Source: Myxococcus llanfairpwllgwyngyllgogerychwyrndrobwllllantysiliogogogochensis (GTDB lineage: Bacteria; Myxococcota; Myxococcia; Myxococcales; Myxococcaceae). Taken from it: a stretch of 64,000 bases of DNA. Every line of letters begins with the position of its first letter. Position 1 is the first letter of the stretch. The DNA is taken from contig NZ_VIFM01000021.1 in assembly GCF_006636215.1 (NCBI RefSeq), positions 1-64,000 of the forward strand. The letters are read 5' to 3'. Positions 32,335 to 41,208 of this stretch are shown here, in pieces. Below the pieces are notes generated by a model. That model saw nothing but the letters and a program-made list of their open reading frames with translations, was not told the origin of the DNA and ran no database searches. The position numbers and the translations under genes were made by a program.

Positions 32335-35300
32335 ATGATTCGATTCCCTCGCGTGGCCCCCCTCCTCGCGCTCCTCGTCACGGCCTGCTCCGATGACCTG
32401 GACCCCGCGCGTGAGAACGAGCCACCTCCGGAGGTGGACCAGTGCACGGGCCTGGCCCCGCTGGCTTTGCGCGCCGAGCCCGCCCGGGTTCGCGTGGGCA
32501 GCCCGGTGTCGCTGGTGGCCACCGGTGGCAGCGGCCAGTACCGCTACACGCTGGAGGACGGGGGCTCGTCCGGTGAGCTGCGCGCGTCGCGCTTCATCGC
32601 GGGGCACACCCCGGGCACCGACACGCTGGTGGTGGAGGACGCCCGCTGCCCGGGTGATGCCCGCACCACGCTGGAGGTGCTGGCCCTCTTCGACATCGCG
32701 CCGGCGCGGGCGCAACTGCGGCCGGGCACGTCCTTCCAGGTGTCGACGAAGGGACTGCTGGGCACGGCCACATACAACCTGACGCAGAACCTCTCTGGCG
32801 GCACGCTCACCGCCGAAGGGCGCTACACGGCGGGCCCCACCGAGGGGCTGGACCTCATCACCGTGCGCGACTCGCAGACGGGTGACGAGGCCATCCTCCA
32901 GTACGACGTGAGCAAGGCGGCCCGGCTCGGTGGCGCGCCCGCGTTCCTCGCGGTGCCCTCGGGCTCGTCCGTGCCGCTGGCCACGCGCGGTGGCAGCGAC
33001 ACGGTGGTGTGGACGAAGGTGTCGGGCCCCGGGACGATTGCCGCGGGGCGCATCGGCTTCCTGGCGGGCGACACGGGCGCGGCGGTGCTGGAGGCGTCGG
33101 ACCCCTTCACTGGAGACAAGGCGTCGGTGACGGTGGTGGTGCTGGACGAGCTGACGCGGCCGGGTCTGGCGCATGGCCGGCTCACGGATGCCGCCACGAT
33201 GGTGACGGCGGACTTCGACGGTGACGGCACGCTGGACCTCGCGGTGGGCCAGCGCGAGAGCGACATGGGCCGGCCCACGGGCGGCGCCGTGTTCATCTAC
33301 AAGGGCGGCACGGGCGGGTTGGAAGCGCAGCCGCTGTGGGTGCTCACGGGCGACACGGACACCGCGCAGTTCGGCGACGCACTGGCCGCGGGCGACTTGG
33401 ACGGTGACGGGCGCGCGGAACTGGTGGTGTCCTCGCCGGGCGCGGACGTGGCGACGAGCAACGCGGGCGCCGTGTACCTCTACACCTTCAAGGGAGGCGC
33501 CCCCGCGCCGCTGCGCCTGCAGCTCGCCGGCCTGCTGCGGGATGCCGCGTTCGGCGCGGGCCTGTCCGTGGCGGACCTCGATGGCGACGGCAAGGTGGAC
33601 CTGGTGGTGGGCTCGCCAGCGGGAGACCTGGCGCCCAGCGGCACCATCCGCGCGCGCGGCACCGTGGACATCTACCTGGCCACGGCCAGCGCCCCCGTTC
33701 CGGATTTGCCCACCCTCCGCCTGGGTGGCTCGGACCTGACGAAGGACGGCGTGCCCATGGCGCGCACGGGCTCGGACCTGGGCCGCGCGCTGGTGACGGC
33801 GGACTTCAACAAGGATGGGCGGCTGGACATCGCCGCGCTCAGCCGCGTGTCCCGCTACACCGCGGAAGGCGCCGTCTCCGGTACGCAGGTGGCCATCTCC
33901 GTCTTCTTCGCGCGCTCCGAGGGGATTCGCTTTCGGGCGAGCCCGGACGTGTATGTGCTGCCCGCGAACCTCGCGGACTCCAATGAGGGCACGTGGCGGC
34001 TGGCCGCCATCGCGGGTGACGGCACGCGTCCGCCGTTGTTGATGGCGGTGGCGGACCGCGCGGACTCGCCGGACCTGAGCGCCAGTGGGGGTGTGCGCTC
34101 AGGAGCGGACGCGGGCGGCGCGCTGCTGTTCGACCTGAGTGCCTATGCGCCCACCGGCGACCCGGCGACCACGCCGCCGCAGGTGAAGCGCGAGGAGGCC
34201 TTCGCGCGCATCTACGGTGACGCGGCCGGTGTCGTCGCGGGCCGCAGCTTCGCGGTGCTCGATGTGGACGGCACGCCGGGGCCCGAGCTGGTGCTGGGCG
34301 CGCCGTATGCCGCGCCGCCCGGGCCGAGCAACACCACGCTGCGCTTTGGCGGCAAGGTGCTGGTGTATCCCTTGTCGACGCTGACGAAGGGCGCCGTCAT
34401 CAACAAGTCGCTGACCGCGCTCAATGGCATGGCGAAGTCGGACACCCTGGGCTCGGGCCTGGCGGTGTGGCGCCTGCCGGACGGTGAATCGCTGGCGGCC
34501 TTCTCTGGCCGAGCCTCGTCGGACCAGGGGGCCTTCACCGGCCGCGTGGAGCTGTTCCGCCGAGGGGGCGCCTCGCTGGTGGAGTGGGCGCGCACCAGCG
34601 CCAACGTGCCGGCGAAGCCCAGCGTGGAGCGCGTGGGTGAGCAGGTGGCCGTGGCCGTGGGGCCCAAGGGCGCGGTGGCGCTGCTGGGAGCGCCGGGCTG
34701 GTCGGGTCCGGGAGCCAACGGCGATGGTGATGCGATGTCCATTGGCCGGGCATATGTGCGCGAGGTGGCTCGGACCGCCCCCGCCGTGGTGGCCGAGGAG
34801 GGCGCGCCTTCCCCGCACAAGGCGGGGCGCACCGTGGGCGCGGACGTGGCCTTCACGGACTTCGACGGGGACAAGCGACCGGACTTGGTGGTGGGCGCCC
34901 CAGGCTTCGTCGTGCCGGCCAGCAACAACGCGGAGCTGGCCGCGACCTATCAGACGGTTCGACCGGAGTGTGTCACCACGGCCAACCAGTCGGTGGGCGG
35001 CGTGTTTGTATCGCTGGGGCAGCCGGACGGTTCGTTCAAGCCCGCCTATCGCTTGTGGGCGCCGCTGCAGATCGCCACCTGCGTGCCGGAGACGGACGCG
35101 AAGTGCAAGCGCTCGGCGCTGGGCCGCGGGTTGGTGGGCGGCTTCGACTTCAATGGGGATCGCAAGGAGGACGTGGGCGTGCTGCGGGACAGGGGCATGG
35201 AGGTGTTCCTGGGCCGGCCTCCGGACGAAGCGTCGCTGACGAAGCTCACCATGACGTGTGACCCCGTCTACTCGTGGCCCTCCGAGGCCATTCAGACGAG

Positions 35301-36075
35301 CGCGCCGACGTCGCTGGGGGATATCAACGGGGACAGCTGCGACGACCTCGCGTGGCGGTACGCGGAGGGCAGCCGCTCGGGCGTGGCCATCCTCTTCGGC
35401 TACGACGCGGGCGGTGTGCGCTGCAGCGGGCGCACCACGCCGACCGTGTGGCGCATCGCGGGCGACAGCGAGGTGCAGCTCAACAACATCGGCCTGGGAC
35501 TGGCCATCACCCGCGCGGGCAAGGTCATGCGCAACGCGGGCGGCACGACGGGAGACGGGCGGGACTTCCTGGCCATCAGCGCCACCGCGGTGCCGTTCAA
35601 CGGCGTCACGCAGCCCGTGGTGCTGCTCTTCGACATCGCGCAGCTCACCACGGTGATGGCGACGCTCCCATCGCGGAACAGGCCGTTCGTGCTGGGCGCC
35701 TTCGGCGACGACCTGACGCCGGTGGTGGTGGTCCACAAGTCGCGCGCGGTGGGCTTCGGCACTGCGCTGGCGGGCAACGTGGACCTGTCTGGCGACAATG
35801 TCCCTGACCTGGTGGTGAGCGCGCCGGGCTCCTCCGAGGCCTCGGATGGTGGTGGCGCCGTGTTCGTCTACGCGGGTGCGCCCAACCTGGGCGGCGCGCT
35901 CTCGCCGTACTTCACCGTCGTGGGTGATGGCGCCGAGCGAGCCCAACTGGGACAGGACCTCGCGCTCGTGCCGGGCTCGGGCGGAACCCCGCCAACGATG
36001 GTTATCGGTGCTCCCCGGAGCTTCCGGACAGGCACGCAGAACGGGACAGCGTTCGCGCTGCCGCTGCGCTTCTAG
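32335..36075 (+). CDS. Giant FG-GAP/integrin-like repeat lipoprotein
   Basis: This 1246-residue lipoprotein (signal LLALLVTAC) has two or three Ig-like domains (about residues 25-280). A long series of FG-GAP repeats with calcium-binding loops follows, such as DFDGDGTLDLAVG, DLDGDGRAELVVS, DLDGDGKVDLVVG, DFNKDGRLDIAAL, DFDGDKRPDLVVG, DFNGDRKEDVGVL, DINGDSCDDLAW and DLSGDNVPDLVVS. FG-GAP repeats build seven-bladed propellers as in integrin alpha chains; eight or more loops suggest one large or two propellers. It is likely surface-exposed and binds calcium, with a role in adhesion or as scaffold for the other exported proteins of the operon (inference). It is the last gene; a hairpin follows. 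Confidence 0.85.
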   Translation: MIRFPRVAPLLALLVTACSDDLDPARENEPPPEVDQCTGLAPLALRAEPARVRVGSPVSLVATGGSGQYRYTLEDGGSSGELRASRFIAGHTPGTDTLVVEDARCPGDARTTLEVLALFDIAPARAQLRPGTSFQVSTKGLLGTATYNLTQNLSGGTLTAEGRYTAGPTEGLDLITVRDSQTGDEAILQYDVSKAARLGGAPAFLAVPSGSSVPLATRGGSDTVVWTKVSGPGTIAAGRIGFLAGDTGAAVLEASDPFTGDKASVTVVVLDELTRPGLAHGRLTDAATMVTADFDGDGTLDLAVGQRESDMGRPTGGAVFIYKGGTGGLEAQPLWVLTGDTDTAQFGDALAAGDLDGDGRAELVVSSPGADVATSNAGAVYLYTFKGGAPAPLRLQLAGLLRDAAFGAGLSVADLDGDGKVDLVVGSPAGDLAPSGTIRARGTVDIYLATASAPVPDLPTLRLGGSDLTKDGVPMARTGSDLGRALVTADFNKDGRLDIAALSRVSRYTAEGAVSGTQVAISVFFARSEGIRFRASPDVYVLPANLADSNEGTWRLAAIAGDGTRPPLLMAVADRADSPDLSASGGVRSGADAGGALLFDLSAYAPTGDPATTPPQVKREEAFARIYGDAAGVVAGRSFAVLDVDGTPGPELVLGAPYAAPPGPSNTTLRFGGKVLVYPLSTLTKGAVINKSLTALNGMAKSDTLGSGLAVWRLPDGESLAAFSGRASSDQGAFTGRVELFRRGGASLVEWARTSANVPAKPSVERVGEQVAVAVGPKGAVALLGAPGWSGPGANGDGDAMSIGRAYVREVARTAPAVVAEEGAPSPHKAGRTVGADVAFTDFDGDKRPDLVVGAPGFVVPASNNAELAATYQTVRPECVTTANQSVGGVFVSLGQPDGSFKPAYRLWAPLQIATCVPETDAKCKRSALGRGLVGGFDFNGDRKEDVGVLRDRGMEVFLGRPPDEASLTKLTMTCDPVYSWPSEAIQTSAPTSLGDINGDSCDDLAWRYAEGSRSGVAILFGYDAGGVRCSGRTTPTVWRIAGDSEVQLNNIGLGLAITRAGKVMRNAGGTTGDGRDFLAISATAVPFNGVTQPVVLLFDIAQLTTVMATLPSRNRPFVLGAFGDDLTPVVVVHKSRAVGFGTALAGNVDLSGDNVPDLVVSAPGSSEASDGGGAVFVYAGAPNLGGALSPYFTVVGDGAERAQLGQDLALVPGSGGTPPTMVIGAPRSFRTGTQNGTAFALPLRF

Positions 36076-36101
36076 TTCGGGGGCCATTGGGAACCGCGGG
36101 C

Positions 36102-36126
36102 GGCCGGGCCTATCCTGGGCCCGGCC
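36102..36126 (+). terminator. Hairpin after the DUF1501/FG-GAP operon
   Basis: GGCCGGGCC (36102-36110) and GGCCCGGCC (36118-36126) form a perfect 9-bp stem with loop TATCCTG. It could end the operon. The loop TATCCT could also serve as a -10 element for the STAS-like gene at 36143, so the role is ambiguous. Confidence 0.45.
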
Positions 36127-36142
36127 TCATCGCGGGAGTCTC

Positions 36143-36556
36143 ATGGCAAGGGATTGGGAGCAGGAGTGGAGCCACGGCGAGCAACGCGCGTGGCTGGAAG
36201 CGCCGGACATCCTCTGGGCGCGCTTCCGGGGCGCCATCACCGAGGACACGTCGCGCTGGTCCTGTGGCCTCTACAAGACGCTGTCAGCCGAGGGGCGCTT
36301 CTACCTGGCGGCGGACATCACCGACTCGCAGCTCAGTCCGGAGTCGCGCCGCTACCTGGTGGACCACGCGAAGGCGGACTGGTTCCTGGGCATCGTCTAC
36401 ATCGGCGCGGCGCTGGAGCAGAAGGCCACCACCAAGAGCCTGATGGTGGGCTCCATGCTCAGCGGTGGGCGTCCGCTGGACGTGCGCTACGTGGACACGC
36501 TCGACGAGGCCCGCGCGTGGGTTCAGGAGCACCGCGCGCTGAACGCCTCGCGTTGA
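36143..36556 (+). CDS. STAS/SpoIIAA-like small protein
   Basis: This 137-residue soluble protein shows the alternating beta-alpha pattern of SpoIIAA-like/STAS-like domains common in myxobacteria. It has PDILWARFRGAITEDTSRW at the start, a FYLAADITDSQLSPESRRYL strand-turn, and WFLGIVYIGAALEQKATTKSL. A typical phosphorylatable serine of anti-sigma antagonists is not obvious. Function unknown. GGGAG lies 4 bases before ATG 36143. It converges with the EamA gene with a hairpin at the junction. Confidence 0.7.
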   Translation: MARDWEQEWSHGEQRAWLEAPDILWARFRGAITEDTSRWSCGLYKTLSAEGRFYLAADITDSQLSPESRRYLVDHAKADWFLGIVYIGAALEQKATTKSLMVGSMLSGGRPLDVRYVDTLDEARAWVQEHRALNASR

Positions 36557-36565
36557 CGCCAGCGC
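36536..36565. terminator. Hairpin spanning the stop codon at a convergent junction
   Basis: An inner stem AACGC (36542-36546)/GCGTT (36550-36554) sits within an outer stem GCGCTG (36536-36541)/CAGCGC (36560-36565), with a short bulge. It includes the STAS-like gene's stop and abuts the EamA gene's stop at 36567. Confidence 0.4.
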
Positions 36566-36566
36566 T

Positions 36567-37514
36567 TCAGCTCGGAGTGCCCTCGTCGGTGGGACGTGGC
36601 GTGGCTTCCTTCGGCAGCACGTTGGCCAGCGCGGCGCCTCCGAGGATGAGGGCGCCGCCCACGACGAGTGACAGGGTGAAGGGCTCGCCGAGGAAGGCGA
36701 CGCCCAGCACCACCGCCACCAGCGTGTCGAGCAGGGCCATGGCGCCCAGCGCGGTGAGGGAGATTCGCGGCAAGAGCCAGTAGAGGCACAGGTACGTGAA
36801 GGCCGTGCCGAACACCGCCAGATAGAAGACGGCGCCCATCGCGCGCGGCGTCCAGTTCCCCGGCGAGTCCGCCTCCAGCAGGAAGGAGAGCGCGAGCAGG
36901 GGCACCGCGCTGCTGAGCGTCTGGCCGAAGACGAGCACCTGCGCGGGGACGTGCGACATGTAGCGCCGGGCCAGCACGTTGGCCACGGCGATGATCGCCA
37001 CGGCCACCAGCGTCATCACGACGCCGAGCAGCACCTTGCCGGACAGCGCGAGCCCCTCGACGCCCGAGGAATGGAGCACCACCACGCCCACCGCGCCCAG
37101 GCTCGCCGCGAGCAGCTTGCCCGGCGTCAGGGGCTGGTCCGGCATCAGCACGCGGCCGATGAGCAGCAGCCACAGCGGGAAGGTGGAGAACAGCAGCGCG
37201 GCCCAACTGGAGGGAATCCACTGCTGTGCGAAGAAGAGCAGACCGAAGGGCACGGCGAGCTGGAGCAGTCCCAGCGCGGCGATGCGACCTCCGGTGCGCG
37301 CGTCCACCCGTCCCCGCGAGCGCGCGAAGGGCAGGAGGAAGAGGCCCGCCACCAACATGCGGGTGCCGAGGAAGCGCAGCGGCGGCAGGTCTTCCAGCCC
37401 CACCTTCACCACGGACCAGGTCGAGCCCCACAGGATGAAACACGTGCAGTAGGCGAGGGCGACCTTGAGCGAGCCAGCCGGCTTCACGGTGCCGGATGCG
37501 GTGGCGGAGTCCAT
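36567..37514 (-). CDS. EamA-family (DMT) transporter
   Basis: This 315-residue integral membrane protein has about ten predicted helices arranged as two five-helix EamA repeats. The first begins ALAYCTCFILWGSTWSVVKV with PPLRFLGTRML. The second begins MTLVAVAIIAVANVLARR and ends LGEPFTLSLVVGGALILGG. These are the usual landmarks of drug/metabolite exporters such as RhaT/YdcZ-type proteins. The substrate (amino acid, nucleotide, drug) cannot be told from sequence. It follows the LigD polymerase gene by 77 bases on the same strand, which may be chance. Confidence 0.88.
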   Translation of the reverse strand: MDSATASGTVKPAGSLKVALAYCTCFILWGSTWSVVKVGLEDLPPLRFLGTRMLVAGLFLLPFARSRGRVDARTGGRIAALGLLQLAVPFGLLFFAQQWIPSSWAALLFSTFPLWLLLIGRVLMPDQPLTPGKLLAASLGAVGVVVLHSSGVEGLALSGKVLLGVVMTLVAVAIIAVANVLARRYMSHVPAQVLVFGQTLSSAVPLLALSFLLEADSPGNWTPRAMGAVFYLAVFGTAFTYLCLYWLLPRISLTALGAMALLDTLVAVVLGVAFLGEPFTLSLVVGGALILGGAALANVLPKEATPRPTDEGTPS

Positions 37515-37591
37515 GGTGGCGTCGCCTTAGCACCCGTTCCGGGCACATGCACTGAGCGCATCATGCGCGCGGGAGAGCAGGCGACCGGGCG

Positions 37592-38599
37592 TCAGTCCGG
37601 CAACTTCTGCGAGTGCTTCAGCGCCGGGGCGAACAGGTCCCCCACGGCATCCAGGCGCCTCTTCAGCGTGCGGAGGTTGAAGCGCGCGGGGTCCAGTCTC
37701 CGCGTCACCTCGCTCCATTTCAGGGGCGCGGAGAAGGGAGCGGCCTCGCGTGCGCGCAGCGAGTAGGGCGCGACCACCGTCTTGCCGCGCGCGTTCTGTC
37801 CCGCGTCCAGATAGAGCCGTCCCTTGCGCGCGCTGATGCTTCGCGTGGTGGTGGCCAGGTCCCCCAGCCGTGCCTCCAGCGCGTGGGCCAGTTGGTTCGC
37901 ATGGGCCTGGACTTTCGCGTAGGTGTGCCCAGGGCCCAGCGGTATCAGGACATGCAGGCCGCGTTTGCCGGAGGTCTTCGGGTAGCTCTCCAGGCCCTGG
38001 TCCTCCAGCAGCTCACGAAGCGCGAGCGCCGTCGTCACGACGTCCGACCAGCCGCCCTCGCCCGGGTCCAGGTCCATCACCAGGAAGTCCGGCTGCGAGA
38101 GCTTGGGTGCATGGCTCAGCCACATGTGGAGCGTGAGCGCGGACTGGTTGGCGAGCCAGAGCAGGGGCTCCTCGCCGTTCACATTCACGTGGCGCAGCGT
38201 CTTGTCCACATGGCGGACGCGCAGCGTGGGCACCCATGCAGGGGTGCCGGACAGCTCGTGTCGGAAGAAGCCGGGGGCCTCGATGCCAGCGGGCCACTGC
38301 TGCACGGAGATGGGTCGGTCCGTGAGGATGGGGACCAGCAGCGGCGCCACCTCGCGGTAGTAGGCGAAGACGTCCGCCTTCGTCAGTCCGCTGCGCGCGA
38401 AGAGGACACGGTCGCCATGGGAGAGCTTCGCGCGCCCGGACTCCGGGGCCTCACGATGTTCGGGCGCGGAGGTCCGCGCCGCCTGCGCTCTGGGCGCACG
38501 GAGCGCTCCCGTGGTGCGGGGGCGTGCATTGGGGCGGTTCACGTCCCAACGGTTGGCATCCGGGGAACCTGTCGCAATGTCGGGCGCGCCTGGGGGCAT
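37592..38599 (-). CDS. Stand-alone LigD-type polymerase/primase domain
   Basis: This protein of about 335 residues contains only the polymerase domain of LigD, the archaeo-eukaryotic primase fold used in bacterial non-homologous end joining. Key motifs are LHMW (H158), the metal-binding VMDLDPGE (D176 and D178) and TSGKRGLHVLIPL (about 209-221). No ligase or nuclease domain is fused and no Ku gene is in the window, so it would work with partners coded elsewhere, as PolD1/PolD2 proteins do in mycobacteria. It could fill gaps or add nucleotides at breaks. The first 60 residues are low complexity (Arg/Ala/Pro) and the start is uncertain: ATG 38599 has a GGAAGAG-like site; a later start is possible. 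Confidence 0.82.
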   Translation of the reverse strand: MPPGAPDIATGSPDANRWDVNRPNARPRTTGALRAPRAQAARTSAPEHREAPESGRAKLSHGDRVLFARSGLTKADVFAYYREVAPLLVPILTDRPISVQQWPAGIEAPGFFRHELSGTPAWVPTLRVRHVDKTLRHVNVNGEEPLLWLANQSALTLHMWLSHAPKLSQPDFLVMDLDPGEGGWSDVVTTALALRELLEDQGLESYPKTSGKRGLHVLIPLGPGHTYAKVQAHANQLAHALEARLGDLATTTRSISARKGRLYLDAGQNARGKTVVAPYSLRAREAAPFSAPLKWSEVTRRLDPARFNLRTLKRRLDAVGDLFAPALKHSQKLPD

Positions 38600-38750
38600 G
38601 CTCTTCCGCCCGGAGCCGCCAGGCAACCGAGCCCCGTCCGGCCCGCCGACTCATCCAGCGCCTCCCGAAGCCTCACGGTGTCAGGAGCAAAGCGCGGACA
38701 CCCTGGCTGACAGCGAGCGAGCGCATGCGCATCTGTATTCGGGAGGATGC

Positions 38751-39056
38751 ATGGGCACCGAGGCCGTGGGCTGGTTCAGTTCCTTCGTCTTGTTGATGAC
38801 CTTGGGAACGCAGATCCACAAACAGTGGAAGTCAGGCTCCAGTCAGGACGTCTCCAAGTGGCTCTTCGTGGGGCAGATGACGGCCTCGCTGGGCTTCACC
38901 GTCTACAGCGTGCTGGTGGGCAACTGGGTCTTCGTGGTGACGAACGCGCTGCTGCTGGTGAGCGCCGTTCTCGGAGAGCTCATCGTCCTCAAGCACCGTC
39001 GGGTTGCTCGCCGTGACGACGCGCTCCCCTTGAGGCCCGCGCACCCGCGCCCCTGA
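38751..39056 (+). CDS. SemiSWEET/PQ-loop small membrane protein
   Basis: This 101-residue protein has three predicted membrane helices. The first contains VGWFSSFVLLMTLGTQIHKQW and the second starts after a QDVSKWLFVGQM stretch, consistent with the three-helix SemiSWEET (MtN3/PQ-loop) fold that works as a dimer. SemiSWEETs move sugars or related small solutes by facilitated diffusion. The usual PQ dipeptide is replaced here by TQ in GTQIHKQ. GGGAGG lies 4 bases before ATG 38751. It diverges from the LigD-type gene. Confidence 0.75.
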   Translation: MGTEAVGWFSSFVLLMTLGTQIHKQWKSGSSQDVSKWLFVGQMTASLGFTVYSVLVGNWVFVVTNALLLVSAVLGELIVLKHRRVARRDDALPLRPAHPRP

Positions 39057-39171
39057 GCCGCTGCCCGCTCGCCCGGCGCGAGGGCGGTCGGACCCGGGAC
39101 TTGAGGGACGGGTTGGCCTTCGGGAAGAGACTTCTCACATTGCACACGTCCCTGGCGCGGAGGAAGTCGAC

Positions 39172-39651
39172 ATGGCCGAGAAGTCCGAGGTGGCACGGCT
39201 GCGAAGCCTGGCCCAGCTCGACGCGGATGCGGTGGGCGCGTACGACGCGGCGCTCGCCCGAATCCCGGAGCCGCTGGTCCGTGAGCGGCTCGGCGAGTTC
39301 CGCGCCGACCACCTGCGCCACGTGCGGGAACTCAATGGCTTCATCCACCACTTCGGCGGCGCGCCGGTGGACCTGCGTCCAGACCTGAAGGGCGCGGCGA
39401 TGAAGGGGCTGACCGCGATGTCCAGCATGATGGGCACCGAGGCGGCGCTGGTGGCCATGCTCGGCAACGAGGAGTTCTCCAACCGGGCCTATGACCTGGC
39501 GCTGCGCTTCGACTGGAGCCCCGACGTGCGCGTCCTCATCGAGCGCCACCGCGAGGACGAGCGGCGTCACATCCTGTGGATTCGTGAGGCCGTCCGGACC
39601 CGTCCCTGGGAACGGGCCTCCGCCCATGATGGCTCCGAGGTCCAGGCCTGA
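39172..39651 (+). CDS. Ferritin-like protein (DUF2383-type)
   Basis: This 159-residue four-helix protein resembles DUF2383/ferritin-like domains. Candidate metal ligands lie in LDADAVGAYDAAL, FRADHLRHVRELN, GTEAALVAMLGNEEFSNRAY and HREDERRHILWI, which repeat the E/D...H pairs of di-iron helical bundles. It may store or oxidise iron, or sense stress, but no activity is proven for this group. GGAGG about 9 bases before ATG 39172 sets the start. It precedes the triplicated lipoproteins by 90 bases, with a possible promoter between. Confidence 0.72.
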   Translation: MAEKSEVARLRSLAQLDADAVGAYDAALARIPEPLVRERLGEFRADHLRHVRELNGFIHHFGGAPVDLRPDLKGAAMKGLTAMSSMMGTEAALVAMLGNEEFSNRAYDLALRFDWSPDVRVLIERHREDERRHILWIREAVRTRPWERASAHDGSEVQA

Positions 39652-39681
39652 CCCTGTCTCTCCGGAGGCAGGGCTCCTGGC

Positions 39682-39688
39682 CGATATG
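39682..39688 (+). promoter_or_regulatory. CGATATG element upstream of lipoprotein copy 1
   Basis: CGATATG lies 63 bases before the start at 39745. The same heptamer precedes copies 2 and 3 at 57 bases. It may be part of a promoter shared by all three. Confidence 0.3.
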
Positions 39689-39744
39689 CGAGCCACATGC
39701 CGTCGTTCTAGTCTCCCGGAGACGGGTTCCTTGGAGGCGGCATG

Positions 39745-41208
39745 ATGCGCTTGGCCACTGTATTGGCGTGTGTGTTCATGGTGACGGGCTGCGCGGCCCA
39801 TCGCGGTGAGCTGGACTACCCGGACCGTGAGGCCGTCTACGACCGGCCGCTCGCCGAGATGTGGCCCGAGGTCCGGGGGTTCTTCACCCGCAACGAGCTG
39901 TCCTTCCGCGAGGACAAGGGCAGCATGGTTCTGGAGACGGAGTGGCGGCAGGAGTTCGGCGGCTCGAGGATTTCGGGCTTCTTCCACCGGTACATGGTGG
40001 TGGGCCGGCGAGAGACGCCCACGTCGAGCAAGCTGCAGATCTTCCGCATCACCAAGAGCGTGAACAAGACGCTGTCGCCGCCGGGCAACCAGATTGACTG
40101 GGGTGTCAACCGCAACATGGGTGGGCCCAACCAGGAGGACAAGGGGCAGAGCGTGGAGGACTTCGAGGACCGGCTGGCCTTTCCGCGAGGGGAGAACGGC
40201 TTCTTCGCGGAGTCGGGTCAGGGCCAGCGCGACATGGTGATGGAGTGGCGGGTGTTCCGCGAGGTGGCGCCGCTGCTGGCGAATGCGGAGAACGCTCCCC
40301 AGCCGGTGCGGGTGGCCAAGGCGCCGGACGCGAAGGAAGCCCCGTCGCAATTCGCGGTGGAGTGCGGGCTGCCCATCATCGGTCTGGGCAAGCAGGCGAA
40401 GCCGGGCGCGGTGTTGCTGCTGGGAGAGTTGCACGGCACGCAGGAGGTGCCGCGCTTCGTGGCGCAGGCGTCCTGTCAGGCGACCGTGGCGGGAATCCCC
40501 GTGACGGTGGGTCTGGAGCTGCCGCTGGAGAACCAGGGCCGCGTGGACGCGTTCCTGGAGAGCCAGGGCGGGGAAGAGGACTGGCTGAAGCTGATGGAGG
40601 CCCCTTTCTGGCGCAGCCCGTATCCGGACGGCCGAGGCAGCGCGGCGATGGCGAACATGCTGGAGCACCTGCGCCAGCTGCGCGCGCAGGGCCTGGATGT
40701 GGACGTCTTCGTCTTCGACCACCCGAAGGCCAACGGGCAGCAGCGCGAGGACGCGATGGCGGGCACGGTGGCGTTCCAGGTGGAGTCGAGCCCGCGGCGC
40801 TTCCACATGGTGTTGTCGGGGAACATCCACGCGCGCACGAAGCAGGGCCTGCCGTGGGACAAGAAGCACCGGCCCATGGGCCTGCTGTTGAAGCAGCGGC
40901 TCGACAGCGTGGTGTCGCTCGACATGGCCTACGACACCGGCACGACGTGGATCTGCTCGGTGGACTCGAAGGGCGTGCGGGACAGGCTGGACTGCGGTGT
41001 GCGCGAGGCGAAGGGCAAGGACAACGGCGAGCGTTACTTCGTGCACACCTGGGACTCCACGAACGCGGAGGGCTACCACGGGGTGTTCTATGTGGGCGCG
41101 GTGAACGCGTCCGCGCCGGCCATCCGACTGGGTGAGCAGGGACCGGGCAAGGAGGGCAGCAAGAGCCCCTTCGCGCGGGAGGAAGGGAAGCTCGCGTCCT
41201 CGCACTGA
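39745..41208 (+). CDS. Tandem lipoprotein copy 1: conserved N-domain plus TIKI/ChaN/EreA-like domain
   Basis: This 487-residue lipoprotein (lipobox VTGC) is the first of three adjacent paralogs. The N-terminal domain (about 20-110: DREAVYDRPLAEMWPEVRGFF, VLETEWRQEFGG, YMVVGRRETPTSSKLQIFRI) resembles BamC/NlpB-type lipoprotein domains, but weakly. A linker of variable sequence follows, then a C-terminal domain with two GX2H motifs. These are GELH (227-230, in LLLGELHGTQEVPRF) and GNIH (359-362, in VLSGNIHARTK), plus FDHPKANGQQRE between them. Paired GX2H motifs are the known signature of the TIKI/TraB/ChaN/EreA superfamily, which includes metal-dependent proteases and an esterase. Likely an envelope-anchored hydrolase or ligand-binding protein. 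GGAGG precedes ATG 39742/39745; homology favours 39745. Confidence 0.75.
   Translation: MRLATVLACVFMVTGCAAHRGELDYPDREAVYDRPLAEMWPEVRGFFTRNELSFREDKGSMVLETEWRQEFGGSRISGFFHRYMVVGRRETPTSSKLQIFRITKSVNKTLSPPGNQIDWGVNRNMGGPNQEDKGQSVEDFEDRLAFPRGENGFFAESGQGQRDMVMEWRVFREVAPLLANAENAPQPVRVAKAPDAKEAPSQFAVECGLPIIGLGKQAKPGAVLLLGELHGTQEVPRFVAQASCQATVAGIPVTVGLELPLENQGRVDAFLESQGGEEDWLKLMEAPFWRSPYPDGRGSAAMANMLEHLRQLRAQGLDVDVFVFDHPKANGQQREDAMAGTVAFQVESSPRRFHMVLSGNIHARTKQGLPWDKKHRPMGLLLKQRLDSVVSLDMAYDTGTTWICSVDSKGVRDRLDCGVREAKGKDNGERYFVHTWDSTNAEGYHGVFYVGAVNASAPAIRLGEQGPGKEGSKSPFAREEGKLASSH

Noticed and set aside
34099-36087. A 662-codon minus-strand frame over the FG-GAP gene
   Set aside because: The plus strand has calcium-loop repeats; the antisense frame is His/Arg-rich shadow.
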